A stretch of DNA of 64,000 bases from Alloactinosynnema sp. L-07 (GCF_900070365.1 NZ_LN850107.1:5580001-5644000), one strand, 5' to 3'; positions 18,436 to 28,211 are shown, counted from the stretch's first letter. The notes: generated by a model not told the origin, from the sequence alone. Translations and numbers: made by a program.

Positions 18436-18954
18436 ATGGCGTTCTACGGGGACCCCGACGAGCTCGACCGGCTCGCGGGCAAGATCGAACAGCGCGCCGA
18501 CGACGTGCGCAAACACGGCGCGGACATGGACGTGCAGGCCGCGGCGATGCGGTGGAAGTCCATCGCGGCCGACCGCTGCCGCGAGACCATCACCGGCGAC
18601 CGCGAGTCCCTCGACGGCACGGCGGGCAAGCTCGACGAGGCGGCCGCCGCACTGCGCCGCCACGCCCAGGAGCTGCGCGAGCTGCTCGCGGCGATCAAGC
18701 GGATCGCCGAGGCCGTGGTCGGCTGGTTCAACGACGCCATCGACCGGTTCAACCGGGCACTGGAGAGCTTCAAGAACATGGTCAGCGACATGGTCGACAC
18801 CGTCACGGGTGTGTTCGGCGGCGGCGGCGACGCCCCGCAGGCGCCCCGGCCGCCGTGGGAGGGCTGGCGCTACCAGCCGGACAACCTTCCGCCCGCGGGC
18901 GACAAGCAGTGGCTTGAGGTCGGCACCTTCATGCGGGCACAGGGGGTCGCGTGA
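18436..18954 (+). CDS. WXG100-like protein, gene 1 of a four-gene T7SS-like module
   Basis: A 172-residue, all-helical protein. The first 100 residues form two long amphipathic helices (ELDRLAGKIEQRADDVRKHG and the Ala/Leu-rich AAAALRRHAQELRELLAAIK) separated by a turn with MRWKSIAADR, in which W-K-S replaces W-x-G. A third helix (WFNDAIDRFNRALESFKNM) and a Gly/Pro-rich tail with PPWEGWRYQPDNLPPAGD follow. This is the plan of WXG100/LXG-type secretion partners. GTGA overlap couples it to the next gene, and the module continues to a lipoprotein. Confidence 0.75.
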   Translation: MAFYGDPDELDRLAGKIEQRADDVRKHGADMDVQAAAMRWKSIAADRCRETITGDRESLDGTAGKLDEAAAALRRHAQELRELLAAIKRIAEAVVGWFNDAIDRFNRALESFKNMVSDMVDTVTGVFGGGGDAPQAPRPPWEGWRYQPDNLPPAGDKQWLEVGTFMRAQGVA

Positions 18955-19754
18955 TGCCCGCCACCGCTGTTCCCGCCGCGCACCGGCTCACGCTGACCGC
19001 GGCGGAGTACACCTACCTGGTCGGCAGGCTCAGGGTGAGCCCGCCGCCGGGCTGGGAGCCCGCGCCCGATCTGGAGGCCGACCTCGACGCCCTGGTGCGC
19101 AAGGGCGTGCTCAAGGGCTCGGGTGACCTGCTCAAGGTCCACCCGTCGATCGAGACGAACCTGCGGGTGCTCGCCGGTCCGCAGATCATGTTCGACACCA
19201 CCGCCACGGCAGGCGCCCGCGGCTCCCGCAGCCTGCACGCGCTGGCCGGGGCGCTCGGCGCGTCGCTGTTCCTGCTGCCCGACGCGGGTGTCGAGCTGTC
19301 GATGTTCGCCGCGGTCGACCTCGGCCGCGAGCTGGTCCGGGCGGTGCCCGCCGAGACCGAGGGCGGCATCGGCTCGATGCTCGACGACCCCGACGAGGCC
19401 GAGCCGCCGCGCGGGTCGGTCCCACTGGTCGCCCTGCACGAGCTGGGAGTGGCCGATCTGCTGCGCGAGGCCGACCCGGAGGCACCCGCGTATGTGCTGG
19501 CGGAGCTGAAGCTGCCCGCCGACCAGGCGGCGTTCGCCCGCGATGTCGTGCGGCGCACCGACGGGATGCTGAACACGCTGGTCACCGCGCTGGTCGGCGA
19601 CGGCGTGCGGACCGCGCAGGTGACCTGGCTGCACACCGACGCGGGCTGGGTCGGCGTCCGGCCGGGCGCGCGCAGAATGGTCGACCTTGAACCGGTCGAG
19701 CGGACCGACCTCGGGGTCTGGGTGGCCCCCTTCGTGGCGGAGGCGCTGGCGTGA
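18951..19754 (+). CDS. EspG-like putative chaperone, gene 2 of the module
   Basis: A 267-residue soluble protein not closely matching any family I can name. Its layout parallels the two EspG proteins in this window: an opening LTAAEYTYLVGRL comparable to their LxxLEFDVLW, a similar length, and a C-terminal strand VTWLHTDAGWVGVRP comparable to AFHDTDAGRYLYLSRP and FFDTTNGRYVQV, followed by a terminal helix VWVAPFVAEAL. I infer a divergent EspG-type chaperone for the neighbouring WXG100-like or hydrolase protein. Start is GTG 18951 (GTGA overlap) or ATG 18954. Confidence 0.6.
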   Translation: MMPATAVPAAHRLTLTAAEYTYLVGRLRVSPPPGWEPAPDLEADLDALVRKGVLKGSGDLLKVHPSIETNLRVLAGPQIMFDTTATAGARGSRSLHALAGALGASLFLLPDAGVELSMFAAVDLGRELVRAVPAETEGGIGSMLDDPDEAEPPRGSVPLVALHELGVADLLREADPEAPAYVLAELKLPADQAAFARDVVRRTDGMLNTLVTALVGDGVRTAQVTWLHTDAGWVGVRPGARRMVDLEPVERTDLGVWVAPFVAEALA

Positions 19755-21106
19755 CCGACACCGGACCTGGCGTCACCAACATCACCGTCGGCGGCGGCGC
19801 GGGCGGCACGGACGCGCACTACGAGGACCTGGCCGCCATGGGCGTGCTCACCGACGACGTCGCGGGCTCGACCCTGACGATCGCGATGAGCAGCCACAAG
19901 TACCTGGTCGACCCGGACGTGCTGGCCTCCGGCCTGCTCAACCCCGGCGGCGTGGCCCGCTTCGAGATGTCCATGCTGGGCGCGCTCGACGGCCCCAGCG
20001 GCCTGACCGCGACGTCGGCGGCGATCGGCCTGCGCGGCCTGGCGCTGCGCGCGGCCAACGAGGCCTACCAGGTCGTCGACGACCTCAACGCCAAGGCGCT
20101 GGAGGCTGGGCGCTGGCTGATGGGCGCTGCCGTCGCGGTCAACCCGGCCCTCGGTGTCGCGGGTGCGGGCGCCATCGCCGCGGACGTGTACCTCAACTAC
20201 GACGGCGACTGGCAGAAGTGGCTGGTCGACCACCCCGGCATGATCGACACGATCCTCGGCATGTCCCCTGGCGCGCTGAGCGCTCTCGGCCTGCCGACGG
20301 ACCTCGCGACGCTGACGAACCTGATCGCGGCCGCGTATCCGGACGGCGAGCCCAACACGTTCCCCGGCCCGAACGACCCGGCGCAGATGGACACCACGGA
20401 GATCGGCACGACGCCGCCGAACGGGCTCGGTGACCTGATCAACGGGCTCGACCACCGCAACAACGACGACGACAGCAACGTCTCGGTCACCGCGGTCCGC
20501 GACGCCAACGGCAACATCACCGGCTACGTCGTGGACATCCCAGGCACCAAGGAATGGAACGCGCCCTGGGACCAGTCGGCGCACAGCGCCAACGACCTCG
20601 GCACCAACGTCGACGCGATGGCGGGCAACGAGACGGTGCTGCAGAAGGGGATCGAGGAGGCGCTGGCGCGGGCGGGCGTGCGGCCGGGCGACCCGGTCAT
20701 GCTGGTGGGCCACAGCCAGGGCGGGATGGTCGCGGCGCGGGCGGCGAACGACTTCGTCAACAGCGGGCAGTACAACGTCACGCACGTGATCACGGCTGGT
20801 TCGCCGGTCGGCGGGATGCCGGTGCCGAACGGGGTGCAGATGCTGTCGCTGGAGAACAACGGCGACGTGGTGCCCCACCTGGACGCCAAGGAGAACCCGG
20901 ACCAGCACAACCGGACCACGGTGAGGTTCGACAACCAGAGCGGCACCGCTGGCGGCAACCACGCCATCGGCGGCAACTACACCGAGGCGGCCCGGCAGCT
21001 GGACGGCAGCCAGGATCCTTCGGTGACGCGGTTCCGGGACAGCATGGGCGACTTCACCGGGGGAAGCTCGGCGGAGACCTACGAGTACAAGGTGACGCGC
21101 AAGTGA
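19751..21106 (+). CDS. Alpha/beta-hydrolase effector candidate, gene 3 of the module
   Basis: A 451-residue protein. Residues 1-230 are a leader region without a Sec signal: a Gly-rich start, a helical segment (AAIGLRGLALRAANEAYQ) and a WXG-like YDGDWQKWLVDHPG turn. Residues 245-450 form an alpha/beta-hydrolase fold with the nucleophile elbow VGHSQGG (Ser322), LENNGDVVP (Asp372) and GGNHAIGGNY (His404), a full lipase/esterase triad. The lack of a Sec signal, the upstream WXG100-like and EspG-like genes, and the downstream lipoprotein suggest a type VII-exported lipase. GTG 19751 overlaps the previous stop as GTGA. Confidence 0.75.
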   Translation: MTDTGPGVTNITVGGGAGGTDAHYEDLAAMGVLTDDVAGSTLTIAMSSHKYLVDPDVLASGLLNPGGVARFEMSMLGALDGPSGLTATSAAIGLRGLALRAANEAYQVVDDLNAKALEAGRWLMGAAVAVNPALGVAGAGAIAADVYLNYDGDWQKWLVDHPGMIDTILGMSPGALSALGLPTDLATLTNLIAAAYPDGEPNTFPGPNDPAQMDTTEIGTTPPNGLGDLINGLDHRNNDDDSNVSVTAVRDANGNITGYVVDIPGTKEWNAPWDQSAHSANDLGTNVDAMAGNETVLQKGIEEALARAGVRPGDPVMLVGHSQGGMVAARAANDFVNSGQYNVTHVITAGSPVGGMPVPNGVQMLSLENNGDVVPHLDAKENPDQHNRTTVRFDNQSGTAGGNHAIGGNYTEAARQLDGSQDPSVTRFRDSMGDFTGGSSAETYEYKVTRK

Positions 21107-21522
21107 GGAAACTGTTCGCCGCGGCCGCGCTGGTCTTGGCGCTCGCCGGGTGCACCACGCACGACAACCGGGTCGACGCCTTGGGCGACAAGATCGTCAC
21201 CGAGTTGGAGAAGCGGCCGGAGGTCTCCGACGCGTCCTATGTGTACAAAAGCGGGTTGGACCAGGGCGAACATCTGATCGTCAAGGCCACCGTGAAACAG
21301 GGGGAGGACAGCGCGGCGAAGGACCTGGCCGAGTTCGTGATCAAGGAGACGTGGTTGGCGCCGTCGGCGTTGCATGACGTCAAAGCCGAGATCATGAACA
21401 GCGCGGGGACCAGCATCGCGACCGACAAGCTGCCGCTGCCGTTCAGCCCGGCGGCGAAGGCGGCCAACAAGGACCGCTACGCCGAGCTGGAGTCCAAGTA
21501 CGGCCCTCGCCCGGAGAAATAG
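21103..21522 (+). CDS. Lipoprotein, gene 4 of the module (possible immunity or partner protein)
   Basis: A 139-residue lipoprotein: RKLF start, hydrophobic LALAGC lipobox with Cys17, then an alpha/beta globular domain with DKIVTELEKRPEVSDASYVYKSG and GEHLIVKATVK strands. No family recognised. GTG 21103 overlaps the hydrolase stop as GTGA, the third such overlap in a row. An outer-face lipoprotein encoded tightly behind an exported hydrolase is the usual position for an immunity or substrate-binding partner; this is inference. The TAG stop is shared with the first bases of the palindromic repeat at 21522. Confidence 0.7.
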   Translation: MRKLFAAAALVLALAGCTTHDNRVDALGDKIVTELEKRPEVSDASYVYKSGLDQGEHLIVKATVKQGEDSAAKDLAEFVIKETWLAPSALHDVKAEIMNSAGTSIATDKLPLPFSPAAKAANKDRYAELESKYGPRPEK

Positions 21523-21619
21523 TTCAACAATCCTACATTTGAACGCTTCTACATGCGAACAATCCCCTTGTTGAACAATCTTAGAATTGTTCAACAAGGG
21601 GATTGTCGGATTGTAGGAC
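21522..21619. repeat. AT-rich palindromic element (GTTCAACAAT family), copy 1
   Basis: GTTCAACAATCCTAC begins at 21522 on the lipoprotein stop codon. The core is a perfect 19-bp stem, 21561-21579 with 21586-21604 (containing CCCCTTGTTGAACAAT), and a 6-base loop CTTAGA; a GGATTGTAGGAC half-site follows. It lies between the convergent lipoprotein and purL and probably works as a bidirectional terminator. Its A/T richness stands out strongly. Related copies: 46222-46292, 56852-56904 and, inside a gene, 59174-59210. Confidence 0.9.
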
Positions 21620-21621
21620 GA

Positions 21622-23895
21622 TCAGCCGAACAGGGCTGGCAAGGTGCCTTCCCAGGCGGTGCTCAGTTCCTCCAGCGGGAACGTCGCGACATCCTGGATC
21701 TCCAGGGACGCCGACTCCGGGTCGACCACGCCGGTCCGCCTGCAGGGCAGGCCGCGAGCCGCGCACATCTCGGTGAAGCGCAGTTCCTCCGAGCGCGGGA
21801 CGGCCACCAGGACCCGGCCTGCCGACTCGCTGAACAGCTGGACGAAGGCGTCCTGGTCCGGGTCGAGGAAGACGCGGGCGCCGACCTCGCCGATCAGGCA
21901 GGTCTCGACCAGGGTCTGCACGAGACCGCCATCGGACAGGTCGTGCGCCGCCGAGATCATCCCGTCGCGCGAGCCGGCGACCAGGACCTCGGCCAGCAGC
22001 TTCTCGCGGACCAGGTCGACCTTGGGCGGGACGCCGCCGAGGTGGCCGTGGACCACGTGCGCCCACTCCGAGCCGTCGAACTCGTCGCGGGTGTCGCCCA
22101 GCAGCAGCAGGGTCTCGCCCGCTTCGCCGCCGATGCCGGTCGGGATGCGACGGCGCACGTCGTCGATCACGCCGAGGACGCCGACGACCGGGGTGGGCAG
22201 GATCGCGGTGCTGCCGGTCTGGTTGTAGAAGCTGACGTTGCCGCCGGTGACCGGGATGCCCAGTTCCTTGCAGCCCTCGGCCAGGCCGCGCACGGCCGCC
22301 TCGAACTGCCACATCACGCCCGGATCCTCGGGGGAGCCGAAGTTGAGGCAGTTGGTGACCGCGAGCGGGGTGGCGCCGGAGACGGCCACGTTGCGGTACG
22401 CCTCGGCCAGCGCGAGCTGCGTGCCGGTGTACGGGTCGAGCTTGACGAACCGGCCATTGCAGTCGGTGGCCAGCGCGACGCCGCGGCCGGTCTCCTCGTC
22501 GATGCGGATCATGCCCGCGTCGGCGGGCTGGGCGAGCACGGTGCCGCCACGCACGTAGCGGTCGTACTGCTCGGTGACCCAGCGGCGCGAGGCCAGGTTG
22601 GGCGAGCCGACCATGCGCAGGATCTCGGCCCGCAGCTCGTCCTGAGTGGACGGACGGGGCAGCGACGCCGCGCTGTCGGCGATCAGGTCGTCCTGGTCGG
22701 CCGGGCGAGCGATCGGGCGCTCGTACATCGGGCCCTCGTGCGCCACGGTGCGCGGCGGCACGTCGACCACGGTCTCGCCGTGCCAGGTGATGATCAGCCG
22801 GTCGCCCTCGGTGACCTCGCCGATCTCGGTGGCGATGACGTCCCACTTGGCGCACACGCGCATGAACGCGTCCACATCGGACGGCTTGACCACCGCGCAC
22901 ATCCGCTCCTGCGACTCGCTGGAGAGGATCTCGGCCGCGGTCATTCCCGTGGCGCGCAACGGAACCCGGTCGAGCTCGACGCGCATGCCGCCGTCGCCGG
23001 CGCTGGCCAGCTCACTGGTCGCGCACGACAGGCCCGCGCCGCCGAGGTCCTGGATGCCGACCACGATGCCCTCGCGGAACAGCTCAAGACAGCACTCGAT
23101 GAGCACCTTCTCGGTGAACGGGTCGCCCACCTGGACCGCGGGCAGCTTCTTGCGCCCGGTGCCCGACTCGTCGCCCGAGAACGTCTCGCTGGCCAGCACG
23201 GACACGCCGCCGATGCCGTCGAGGCCGGTGCGGGCGCCGAAGAGGATGACCTTGTTGCCGGTGCCCGACGCGTGCGCCAGGTGCAGGTCCTCGGACCGCA
23301 TCGCGCCGACGCACAGGGCGTTGACCAGCGGGTTGCCCTGGTAGGACGGGTCGAAGACGACCTCGCCGCCGATGTTGGGCAGACCCAGGCAGTTGCCGTA
23401 GCCGCCGATGCCCGCCACGACCCCGGGCAGCACCCGCTTGGTGTCGGGGTGGTCGGCCGCGCCGAAGCGCAGCGGGTCCATCACCGCCAGCGGGCGCGCG
23501 CCCATCGCCATGATGTCGCGGACGATGCCGCCGACACCGGTCGCGGCGCCCTGGTAGGGCTCCACATAGGACGGGTGGTTGTGCGACTCCAGCTTGAACG
23601 TGACCGCCCAGCCGTCACCGATGTCGACGACCCCGGCGTTCTCGCCGATGCCCGCCAGCATCTTCGCCTTCATCTCCGGCGTCGTGTTGGCCGACCAGTG
23701 CTTCCAGTGCACCTTGGACGACTTGTACGAGCAGTGCTCGCTCCACATCACCGAGTACATGGCCAACTCGGCGTCGGTGGGGCGGCGGCCGAGGATCTCG
23801 CGGATGCGGGCGTACTCGTCCTCCTTGAGGCCGAGTTCCTTCCAGGGCTGGGCCTGGTCGGGGGTCGCCTGCGCGTGTTCGACGGTGTCGATCAT
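21622..23895 (-). CDS. purL: Phosphoribosylformylglycinamidine synthase, large subunit
   Basis: A 757-residue small-type PurL, the ATP-dependent subunit that converts FGAR to FGAM using ammonia delivered from PurQ with PurS as bridge. Motifs: [44 protein letters not shown]-type metal region [61 protein letters not shown] and HDLSDGGL. Length matches the Bacillus/actinobacterial type rather than the 1300-residue fused enzyme. Its start overlaps the purQ stop (ATGA), the last of the purS-purQ-purL operon. Confidence 0.97.
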   Translation of the reverse strand: MIDTVEHAQATPDQAQPWKELGLKEDEYARIREILGRRPTDAELAMYSVMWSEHCSYKSSKVHWKHWSANTTPEMKAKMLAGIGENAGVVDIGDGWAVTFKLESHNHPSYVEPYQGAATGVGGIVRDIMAMGARPLAVMDPLRFGAADHPDTKRVLPGVVAGIGGYGNCLGLPNIGGEVVFDPSYQGNPLVNALCVGAMRSEDLHLAHASGTGNKVILFGARTGLDGIGGVSVLASETFSGDESGTGRKKLPAVQVGDPFTEKVLIECCLELFREGIVVGIQDLGGAGLSCATSELASAGDGGMRVELDRVPLRATGMTAAEILSSESQERMCAVVKPSDVDAFMRVCAKWDVIATEIGEVTEGDRLIITWHGETVVDVPPRTVAHEGPMYERPIARPADQDDLIADSAASLPRPSTQDELRAEILRMVGSPNLASRRWVTEQYDRYVRGGTVLAQPADAGMIRIDEETGRGVALATDCNGRFVKLDPYTGTQLALAEAYRNVAVSGATPLAVTNCLNFGSPEDPGVMWQFEAAVRGLAEGCKELGIPVTGGNVSFYNQTGSTAILPTPVVGVLGVIDDVRRRIPTGIGGEAGETLLLLGDTRDEFDGSEWAHVVHGHLGGVPPKVDLVREKLLAEVLVAGSRDGMISAAHDLSDGGLVQTLVETCLIGEVGARVFLDPDQDAFVQLFSESAGRVLVAVPRSEELRFTEMCAARGLPCRRTGVVDPESASLEIQDVATFPLEELSTAWEGTLPALFG

Positions 23896-24563
23896 GCGGT
23901 CACCACCGAGTCGAGAATGGACAGGAACAGGCCGAGACCGTCGTCGCTGGGCCCGGTGAGGGCGTCGATGGCGTGCTCGGGGTGCGGCATCAGCCCGACG
24001 ATGCGGCCGGTCGGGTCGCTGATTCCCGCGATGTCGTTGAGGGAGCCGTTGGGGTTCTCGCCGACGTAGCGGAACACCACGCGACCCTCACCCTCCAGCT
24101 CGTCCACAGTGGACTGGGCGGCGGTGTAGCGGCCGTCCATGTTCTTGACCGGGATGATGATCTCGGCGCCCTGCTCGAAGCGGGTGGTCCACCCGGTGGT
24201 GTTGTTCTCCACCTTGAGCCACTGGTCGCGGCAGACGAAGTGCAGCCCGGCGTTGCGCAGCAGCGCCCCCGGCAGCAGCCCGGCCTCGCAGAGGACCTGG
24301 AACCCGTTGCAGATCCCGAGCACCGGCAGCCCCTTGCGGGCGGCGTCGACGATCTCGCCCATCACCGGGGCGAACCGGGCGATGGCGCCTGCGCGCAGGT
24401 AGTCGCCGTAGGAGAACCCGCCGGGCAGGATGACCGCGTCGACCCCGCGCAGGTCCGCGTCACCGTGCCACAGCGGCACGGCCTCCGCGCCCGCCGCGGC
24501 GATGGCCCGCAGCGTGTCGCTGTCGTCGAGGGTCCCGGGGAAGGTGACGGCCCCGATCCTCAC
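23892..24563 (-). CDS. purQ: Phosphoribosylformylglycinamidine synthase, glutaminase subunit
   Basis: A 223-residue class I glutamine amidotransferase that supplies ammonia to PurL. It shows the start [15 protein letters not shown], the oxyanion [16 protein letters not shown], the nucleophile GICNGFQ (catalytic Cys), and the His/Glu pair in MPHPEH. It overlaps purS by 4 bases upstream and purL by 4 bases downstream, so all three are translationally coupled, which fits their 2:1:1-type complex. Confidence 0.97.
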   Translation of the reverse strand: MRIGAVTFPGTLDDSDTLRAIAAAGAEAVPLWHGDADLRGVDAVILPGGFSYGDYLRAGAIARFAPVMGEIVDAARKGLPVLGICNGFQVLCEAGLLPGALLRNAGLHFVCRDQWLKVENNTTGWTTRFEQGAEIIIPVKNMDGRYTAAQSTVDELEGEGRVVFRYVGENPNGSLNDIAGISDPTGRIVGLMPHPEHAIDALTGPSDDGLGLFLSILDSVVTA

Positions 24564-24799
24564 GAGTCCACCCGCCGCACGACGAAGTCCTCGACGACCG
24601 GATTGGACAGGAAACCTTCAGCGATCTTGGCGAGCGTCTCGTCGTCGACCGAGTCGTCGACCTCCAGCTCGAAATGCTTTCCCTGACGGACATCGGACAC
24701 CCCGTCGAATCCCAGGCGCGGCAGCGCGCGCGCCACGGCTTGCCCCTGGGGGTCGAGGATCTCCGGCTTGGGCATGACGTCGACGACGACTCGGGCCAC
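24560..24799 (-). CDS. purS: Phosphoribosylformylglycinamidine synthase, subunit PurS
   Basis: A 79-residue Pur[32 protein letters not shown] and the C-terminal strand [10 protein letters not shown]. PurS dimers bridge PurL and PurQ in the FGAM synthase complex and help channel ammonia. It is the promoter-proximal gene of purS-purQ-purL; 166 bases separate it from a divergent epimerase gene. Confidence 0.96.
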   Translation of the reverse strand: MARVVVDVMPKPEILDPQGQAVARALPRLGFDGVSDVRQGKHFELEVDDSVDDETLAKIAEGFLSNPVVEDFVVRRVDS

Positions 24800-24965
24800 G
24801 GCGGGCTACTCCTGAGTTCGAGCGGGCCGGTACCGCCGCAGCCTACCTGAGCTGGGAATTCATCAGCGCGCCACCTTTGCCACGGGTGAGCCGGGCCACT
24901 GGCCAGCCTGTTCACCCTCGGCGAGATCAGTGGCGCCGTAAGGTCCGTTCGGGTGAGGGTGAGGC

Positions 24966-25913
24966 ATGCGACTCCTCGTACTCGGCGGTACCCGATTCCT
25001 CAGCCACGCCGTCGCCACCGAGGCGGTGACCCGCGGCCACACCGTCACCTGCGCCGCCAGAGGTGAGTCCGGCCAGGTCCCCACCGGCGCCCACCTGGTC
25101 AAGGTCGACCGCGACGCCGACGACGGACTGGACGCACTGACCGGCGACTTCGACGCGGTGGTCGATGTCGCCCGCATCTCGTTCCCCTGGGTCCGGCGGG
25201 CCGTGGACACCCTGGCAGGCCGGGTCGGGCACTGGACTTTCGTGTCCTCCATCAGCGTCTACGCGGAGCCAGACAAGATCAACGACGAGCTCCTGCCGCC
25301 ACGCGAAACCGAAGACGACATGGAGTCCTACGGCCACATCAAGGTCGCGAGCGAAAACGCCGTCCGCGAAGCATTCCCAGACGCGTTCATCGCCCGGGCA
25401 GGCCTCCTCACCGGCCCCGGCGACCTCAGCGACCGCTTCGGCTACTGGCCCGCCCGGATGTCCCAAGGCGGCCAGGTGGTAACCCCCGACGCCGACCAGC
25501 TCACCGGCTACCTCGACGTACGAGACGCCGCGACCTGGCTGGTGGACGCCGCGGAGACACAGCTCAAAGGCACATTCGACGTCACCGGCCCAGCGGTGCC
25601 ACTGTCGAACCTCCTGCGCGAAATGGCCGCGGGATTCGACGTGGAACTGGTGCCCGTCGCGGAGGACGTGCTGGTCAAGCACGGCGTGCAGGCCTGGATG
25701 GGACCCAAGTCGCTGCCACTGTGGCTCCCGGAGTCGCACCGCCTGATGGCGAGCCGCGACGCGGGCCCAGCCTTGGCCGCCGGACTCAAGCCGCGCCCAC
25801 TCGCCGACGCCGTCGAGGGCGCCCTGGCTCACGAGCGCGCCATGGGCTTGGACCGCGAACGCAAGGCAGGGCTGACCGCGGCGGAAGAAGCAGCGGTGCT
25901 GGCGGCGCTGTAG
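24966..25913 (+). CDS. NAD-dependent epimerase/dehydratase family protein (extended SDR-like)
   Basis: A 315-residue Rossmann-fold protein. The N-terminal LLVLGGTRFLSHAVATEA is the nucleotide-binding loop of the atypical/extended SDR group (as in reductases of the GGTRFLG type). TFVSSISVYAEP contains the Ser, and ESYGHIKVASE supplies Tyr and Lys of the Y-x3-K pair. Substrate is unknown; relatives act on nucleotide sugars or serve as regulatory reductases. It is divergent from purS and converges tightly on the aldehyde dehydrogenase, with 9 bases between stops. Confidence 0.85.
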   Translation: MRLLVLGGTRFLSHAVATEAVTRGHTVTCAARGESGQVPTGAHLVKVDRDADDGLDALTGDFDAVVDVARISFPWVRRAVDTLAGRVGHWTFVSSISVYAEPDKINDELLPPRETEDDMESYGHIKVASENAVREAFPDAFIARAGLLTGPGDLSDRFGYWPARMSQGGQVVTPDADQLTGYLDVRDAATWLVDAAETQLKGTFDVTGPAVPLSNLLREMAAGFDVELVPVAEDVLVKHGVQAWMGPKSLPLWLPESHRLMASRDAGPALAAGLKPRPLADAVEGALAHERAMGLDRERKAGLTAAEEAAVLAAL

Positions 25914-25922
25914 AGCCGCGGG

Positions 25923-27377
25923 TCAGCGCCCGTGCAGCAGCTTGATCAGCTTCGCCACTCGCTCATCAACCTTCGCCGTCCGAGCGAACGTCGTCAACGT
26001 CAACGGCGCACGAAACCGCATCCGCGCGATCGCCTTCGGTCGACCAAACTCACGAAGACCCTCAGGCCCATGAATCCGACCAAAGCCGGAATCACCACTC
26101 CCGCCAAACGGCAATGACGGCACCCCGGCAAAACTGATCACCGAATTCACCGCCACCATCCCCGACCGCAACCGCCGCGCCAACTCCATTCCCCGCGCCT
26201 TGGAGAACACCGTTCCGCCGAGTCCGTAAGCGGTGTCATTGGCCTTGGCGATCGCCTCATCCATGTCACGCACTTTGGCCACCGTCAGAGTCGGTCCGAA
26301 AGTCTCCTCCCGCACAGCGTCGGCGTCCTCAGGAACATCCACCAACACCGTCGGCTCCACAAACCGCTCCCCAACCCCACCACCAACCAGCGCCCGCCCA
26401 CCACGGGCAACAGCGTCGGAGATGTGGCGACGAATGATGTCGAGCTGAGCGGGCATCGTGATCGGCCCGATTTCCGTCCCCGGCTTCACCGCACGAGCCT
26501 TGGCCACGACCTTCGCCACGAACTCGTCATAGACCTGCTCATGCACATAGACCCGCTCAACACCCACGCACGTCTGACCAGCGTTGGAGAACCCACCCCA
26601 CACCGCCGCGTCAGCCGCGGCGTCCACATCCGCATCAGCGTCGACCAGCAGCGCGTCCTTGCCACCCGCCTCAATCAGCACCGGCGTCAAAGTGTCGGCG
26701 CACGCGGCCATGATCTTCTTGCCGGTCCCGGGCGATCCGGTGAACGCGATCTTGGCGACGCCCGACCGGCACAGCGCGGCACCGGTCGCCCCCAACCCCG
26801 TCACCACCTGGAAGACCGGCTGCTCAGCCACGACCTCAGCAAAGCTGTCCGCCAGCCACCGACCCACCGCGGGCGTGTACTCACTCGGCTTGAACACCAC
26901 CGCGTTCCCCGCCGCCAGCGCATACGCGATCGAGCCCATCGGCGTGAACACCGGATAGTTCCACGGCCCGATAACCCCGACGACACCCAACGGCTGGTAC
27001 TCCACCGACGCCGCGTGGTTGATCATCAGCAGGCCAGGAGAGCGCCGCTGCGCCCCGAGCACCTTCCGCGCGTTCTTGGCCGCCCAAGCCGTGTGGTCGA
27101 TCGCCAGAATGATCTCCAACATGGCGTCGCCGTGCGGCTTTCCGGTCTCGGCCCGCACGACGTCGGCAAGTTCGTGCGCGCGCCGAGTAAGAACAGCCTT
27201 CCAGCTGTTGAGCCGCTCGGCACGACCACTGAACCCCAGTGATGCCCACCAGGCCGCGGCCGGGCGGGCCCGGTCGACGGCGGCCTGGACCTCCGCCGCG
27301 GTGGCGATCGGATGGGTGCCGACCACCTCTCCGGTAGCCGGGTTCACCGATTCGAAGGTCGCCTGAACGGTCGTCAT
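25923..27377 (-). CDS. Aldehyde dehydrogenase family protein
   Basis: A 484-residue NAD(P)+-dependent aldehyde dehydrogenase. Visible motifs are GPWNYPVFTPMG (cofactor and oxyanion region), VVFKPSEYTP, AFTGSPGTGKKI, the general base in LIEAGGKDALLV, the catalytic Cys in NAGQTCVGVERVYV, and EETFGPTLTVAKV. The sequence type is close to succinate-semialdehyde or aromatic aldehyde dehydrogenases, but specificity cannot be assigned. It is divergent from the MBL-fold hydrolase, with 49 bases between starts, so they probably share regulation. Confidence 0.93.
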   Translation of the reverse strand: MTTVQATFESVNPATGEVVGTHPIATAAEVQAAVDRARPAAAWWASLGFSGRAERLNSWKAVLTRRAHELADVVRAETGKPHGDAMLEIILAIDHTAWAAKNARKVLGAQRRSPGLLMINHAASVEYQPLGVVGVIGPWNYPVFTPMGSIAYALAAGNAVVFKPSEYTPAVGRWLADSFAEVVAEQPVFQVVTGLGATGAALCRSGVAKIAFTGSPGTGKKIMAACADTLTPVLIEAGGKDALLVDADADVDAAADAAVWGGFSNAGQTCVGVERVYVHEQVYDEFVAKVVAKARAVKPGTEIGPITMPAQLDIIRRHISDAVARGGRALVGGGVGERFVEPTVLVDVPEDADAVREETFGPTLTVAKVRDMDEAIAKANDTAYGLGGTVFSKARGMELARRLRSGMVAVNSVISFAGVPSLPFGGSGDSGFGRIHGPEGLREFGRPKAIARMRFRAPLTLTTFARTAKVDERVAKLIKLLHGR

Positions 27378-27426
27378 GCCCTCACGTTACCGGTCAGTAC
27401 TCAGCGGCGGAGATACCCTGCCGAGC

Positions 27427-28068
27427 GTGAAGATCACGCATTTCGGCCACTCCTGCGTCCTCATCGAGACCGCGAGCGCGCGGCTGCTGTTCGACCCCGG
27501 CGTGTGGTCGCACGGCTTCGAGGACCTGCGTGACCTCGACGGCGTCCTGGTCACCCACGTGCACGGCGACCACATCGACCCCGACCGGATCGGCCCGCTC
27601 ATGGCCGCCAACCAGCACGCCGAACTCGTCGTGGACCCCGGAACGGCCGCCGAGATCGAGCCGCTTGGGTTGGCCGCGCGCGTCCTGCGTGAGGGCGACA
27701 CGGTGACGCTCGGCGGCGCGGAGGTCGCGGCCGTCGGCGGGGCGCACGCGATCATCCACCCGGAGATCGCGATGCCGCCCAACCTGGGATACGTGGTCGA
27801 CGGCGGCGCGTTCTACCACCCCGGCGACTCGCTGTTCGTGCCGGAGCAGAAGATCGACGTGCTGGCACTGCCGACCGCCGCGCCGTGGATGAAGCTGGCC
27901 GAGACGGTCGAGTACTTCCGCGCGGTCGCGCCCCGTATTGCCATTCCCATTCACGAAGGCTGGCTGAGTCAGGGCGGTATTGATTCATCATTCAACCGTT
28001 TCACCACGATGGGCCCGGCCGGTTCCCACGTACACCTACCTGTCGCGGCCGAGACGGCCGAGGTCTAG
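27427..28068 (+). CDS. MBL-fold metallo-hydrolase (UlaG-like)
   Basis: A 213-residue metal-dependent hydrolase starting KITHFGHSCVLIET, with the signature THVHGDHID (H-x-H-x-D-H), a HPGDSLF motif carrying the bridging Asp, and a late IPIHEGW His. The layout is that of small UlaG/YtkL-type metallo-beta-lactamase-fold proteins; substrate unknown. GTG 27427 begins exactly at the conserved opening, so longer starts were rejected. Divergent from the aldehyde dehydrogenase. Confidence 0.9.
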   Translation: MKITHFGHSCVLIETASARLLFDPGVWSHGFEDLRDLDGVLVTHVHGDHIDPDRIGPLMAANQHAELVVDPGTAAEIEPLGLAARVLREGDTVTLGGAEVAAVGGAHAIIHPEIAMPPNLGYVVDGGAFYHPGDSLFVPEQKIDVLALPTAAPWMKLAETVEYFRAVAPRIAIPIHEGWLSQGGIDSSFNRFTTMGPAGSHVHLPVAAETAEV

Positions 28069-28211
28069 TCGACCGTTCGGCGCAATTCGGCGAATTAGTT
28101 CATCACATGGCGTCCCGAAAGCCCTTTCGCGGCCTCAAGGTTGGGTAACGGGCTCCTGCAGCCCGCGCCGACCGGTGCGGGTCCGCCCCTGATTTCTGTC
28201 CGGAGGACATC

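Noticed and set aside
28069..28211. Riboswitch before the subtilase gene
   Set aside because: A few GC hairpins can be drawn, but no recognised riboswitch core (for example the ydaO-type motifs) could be supported.
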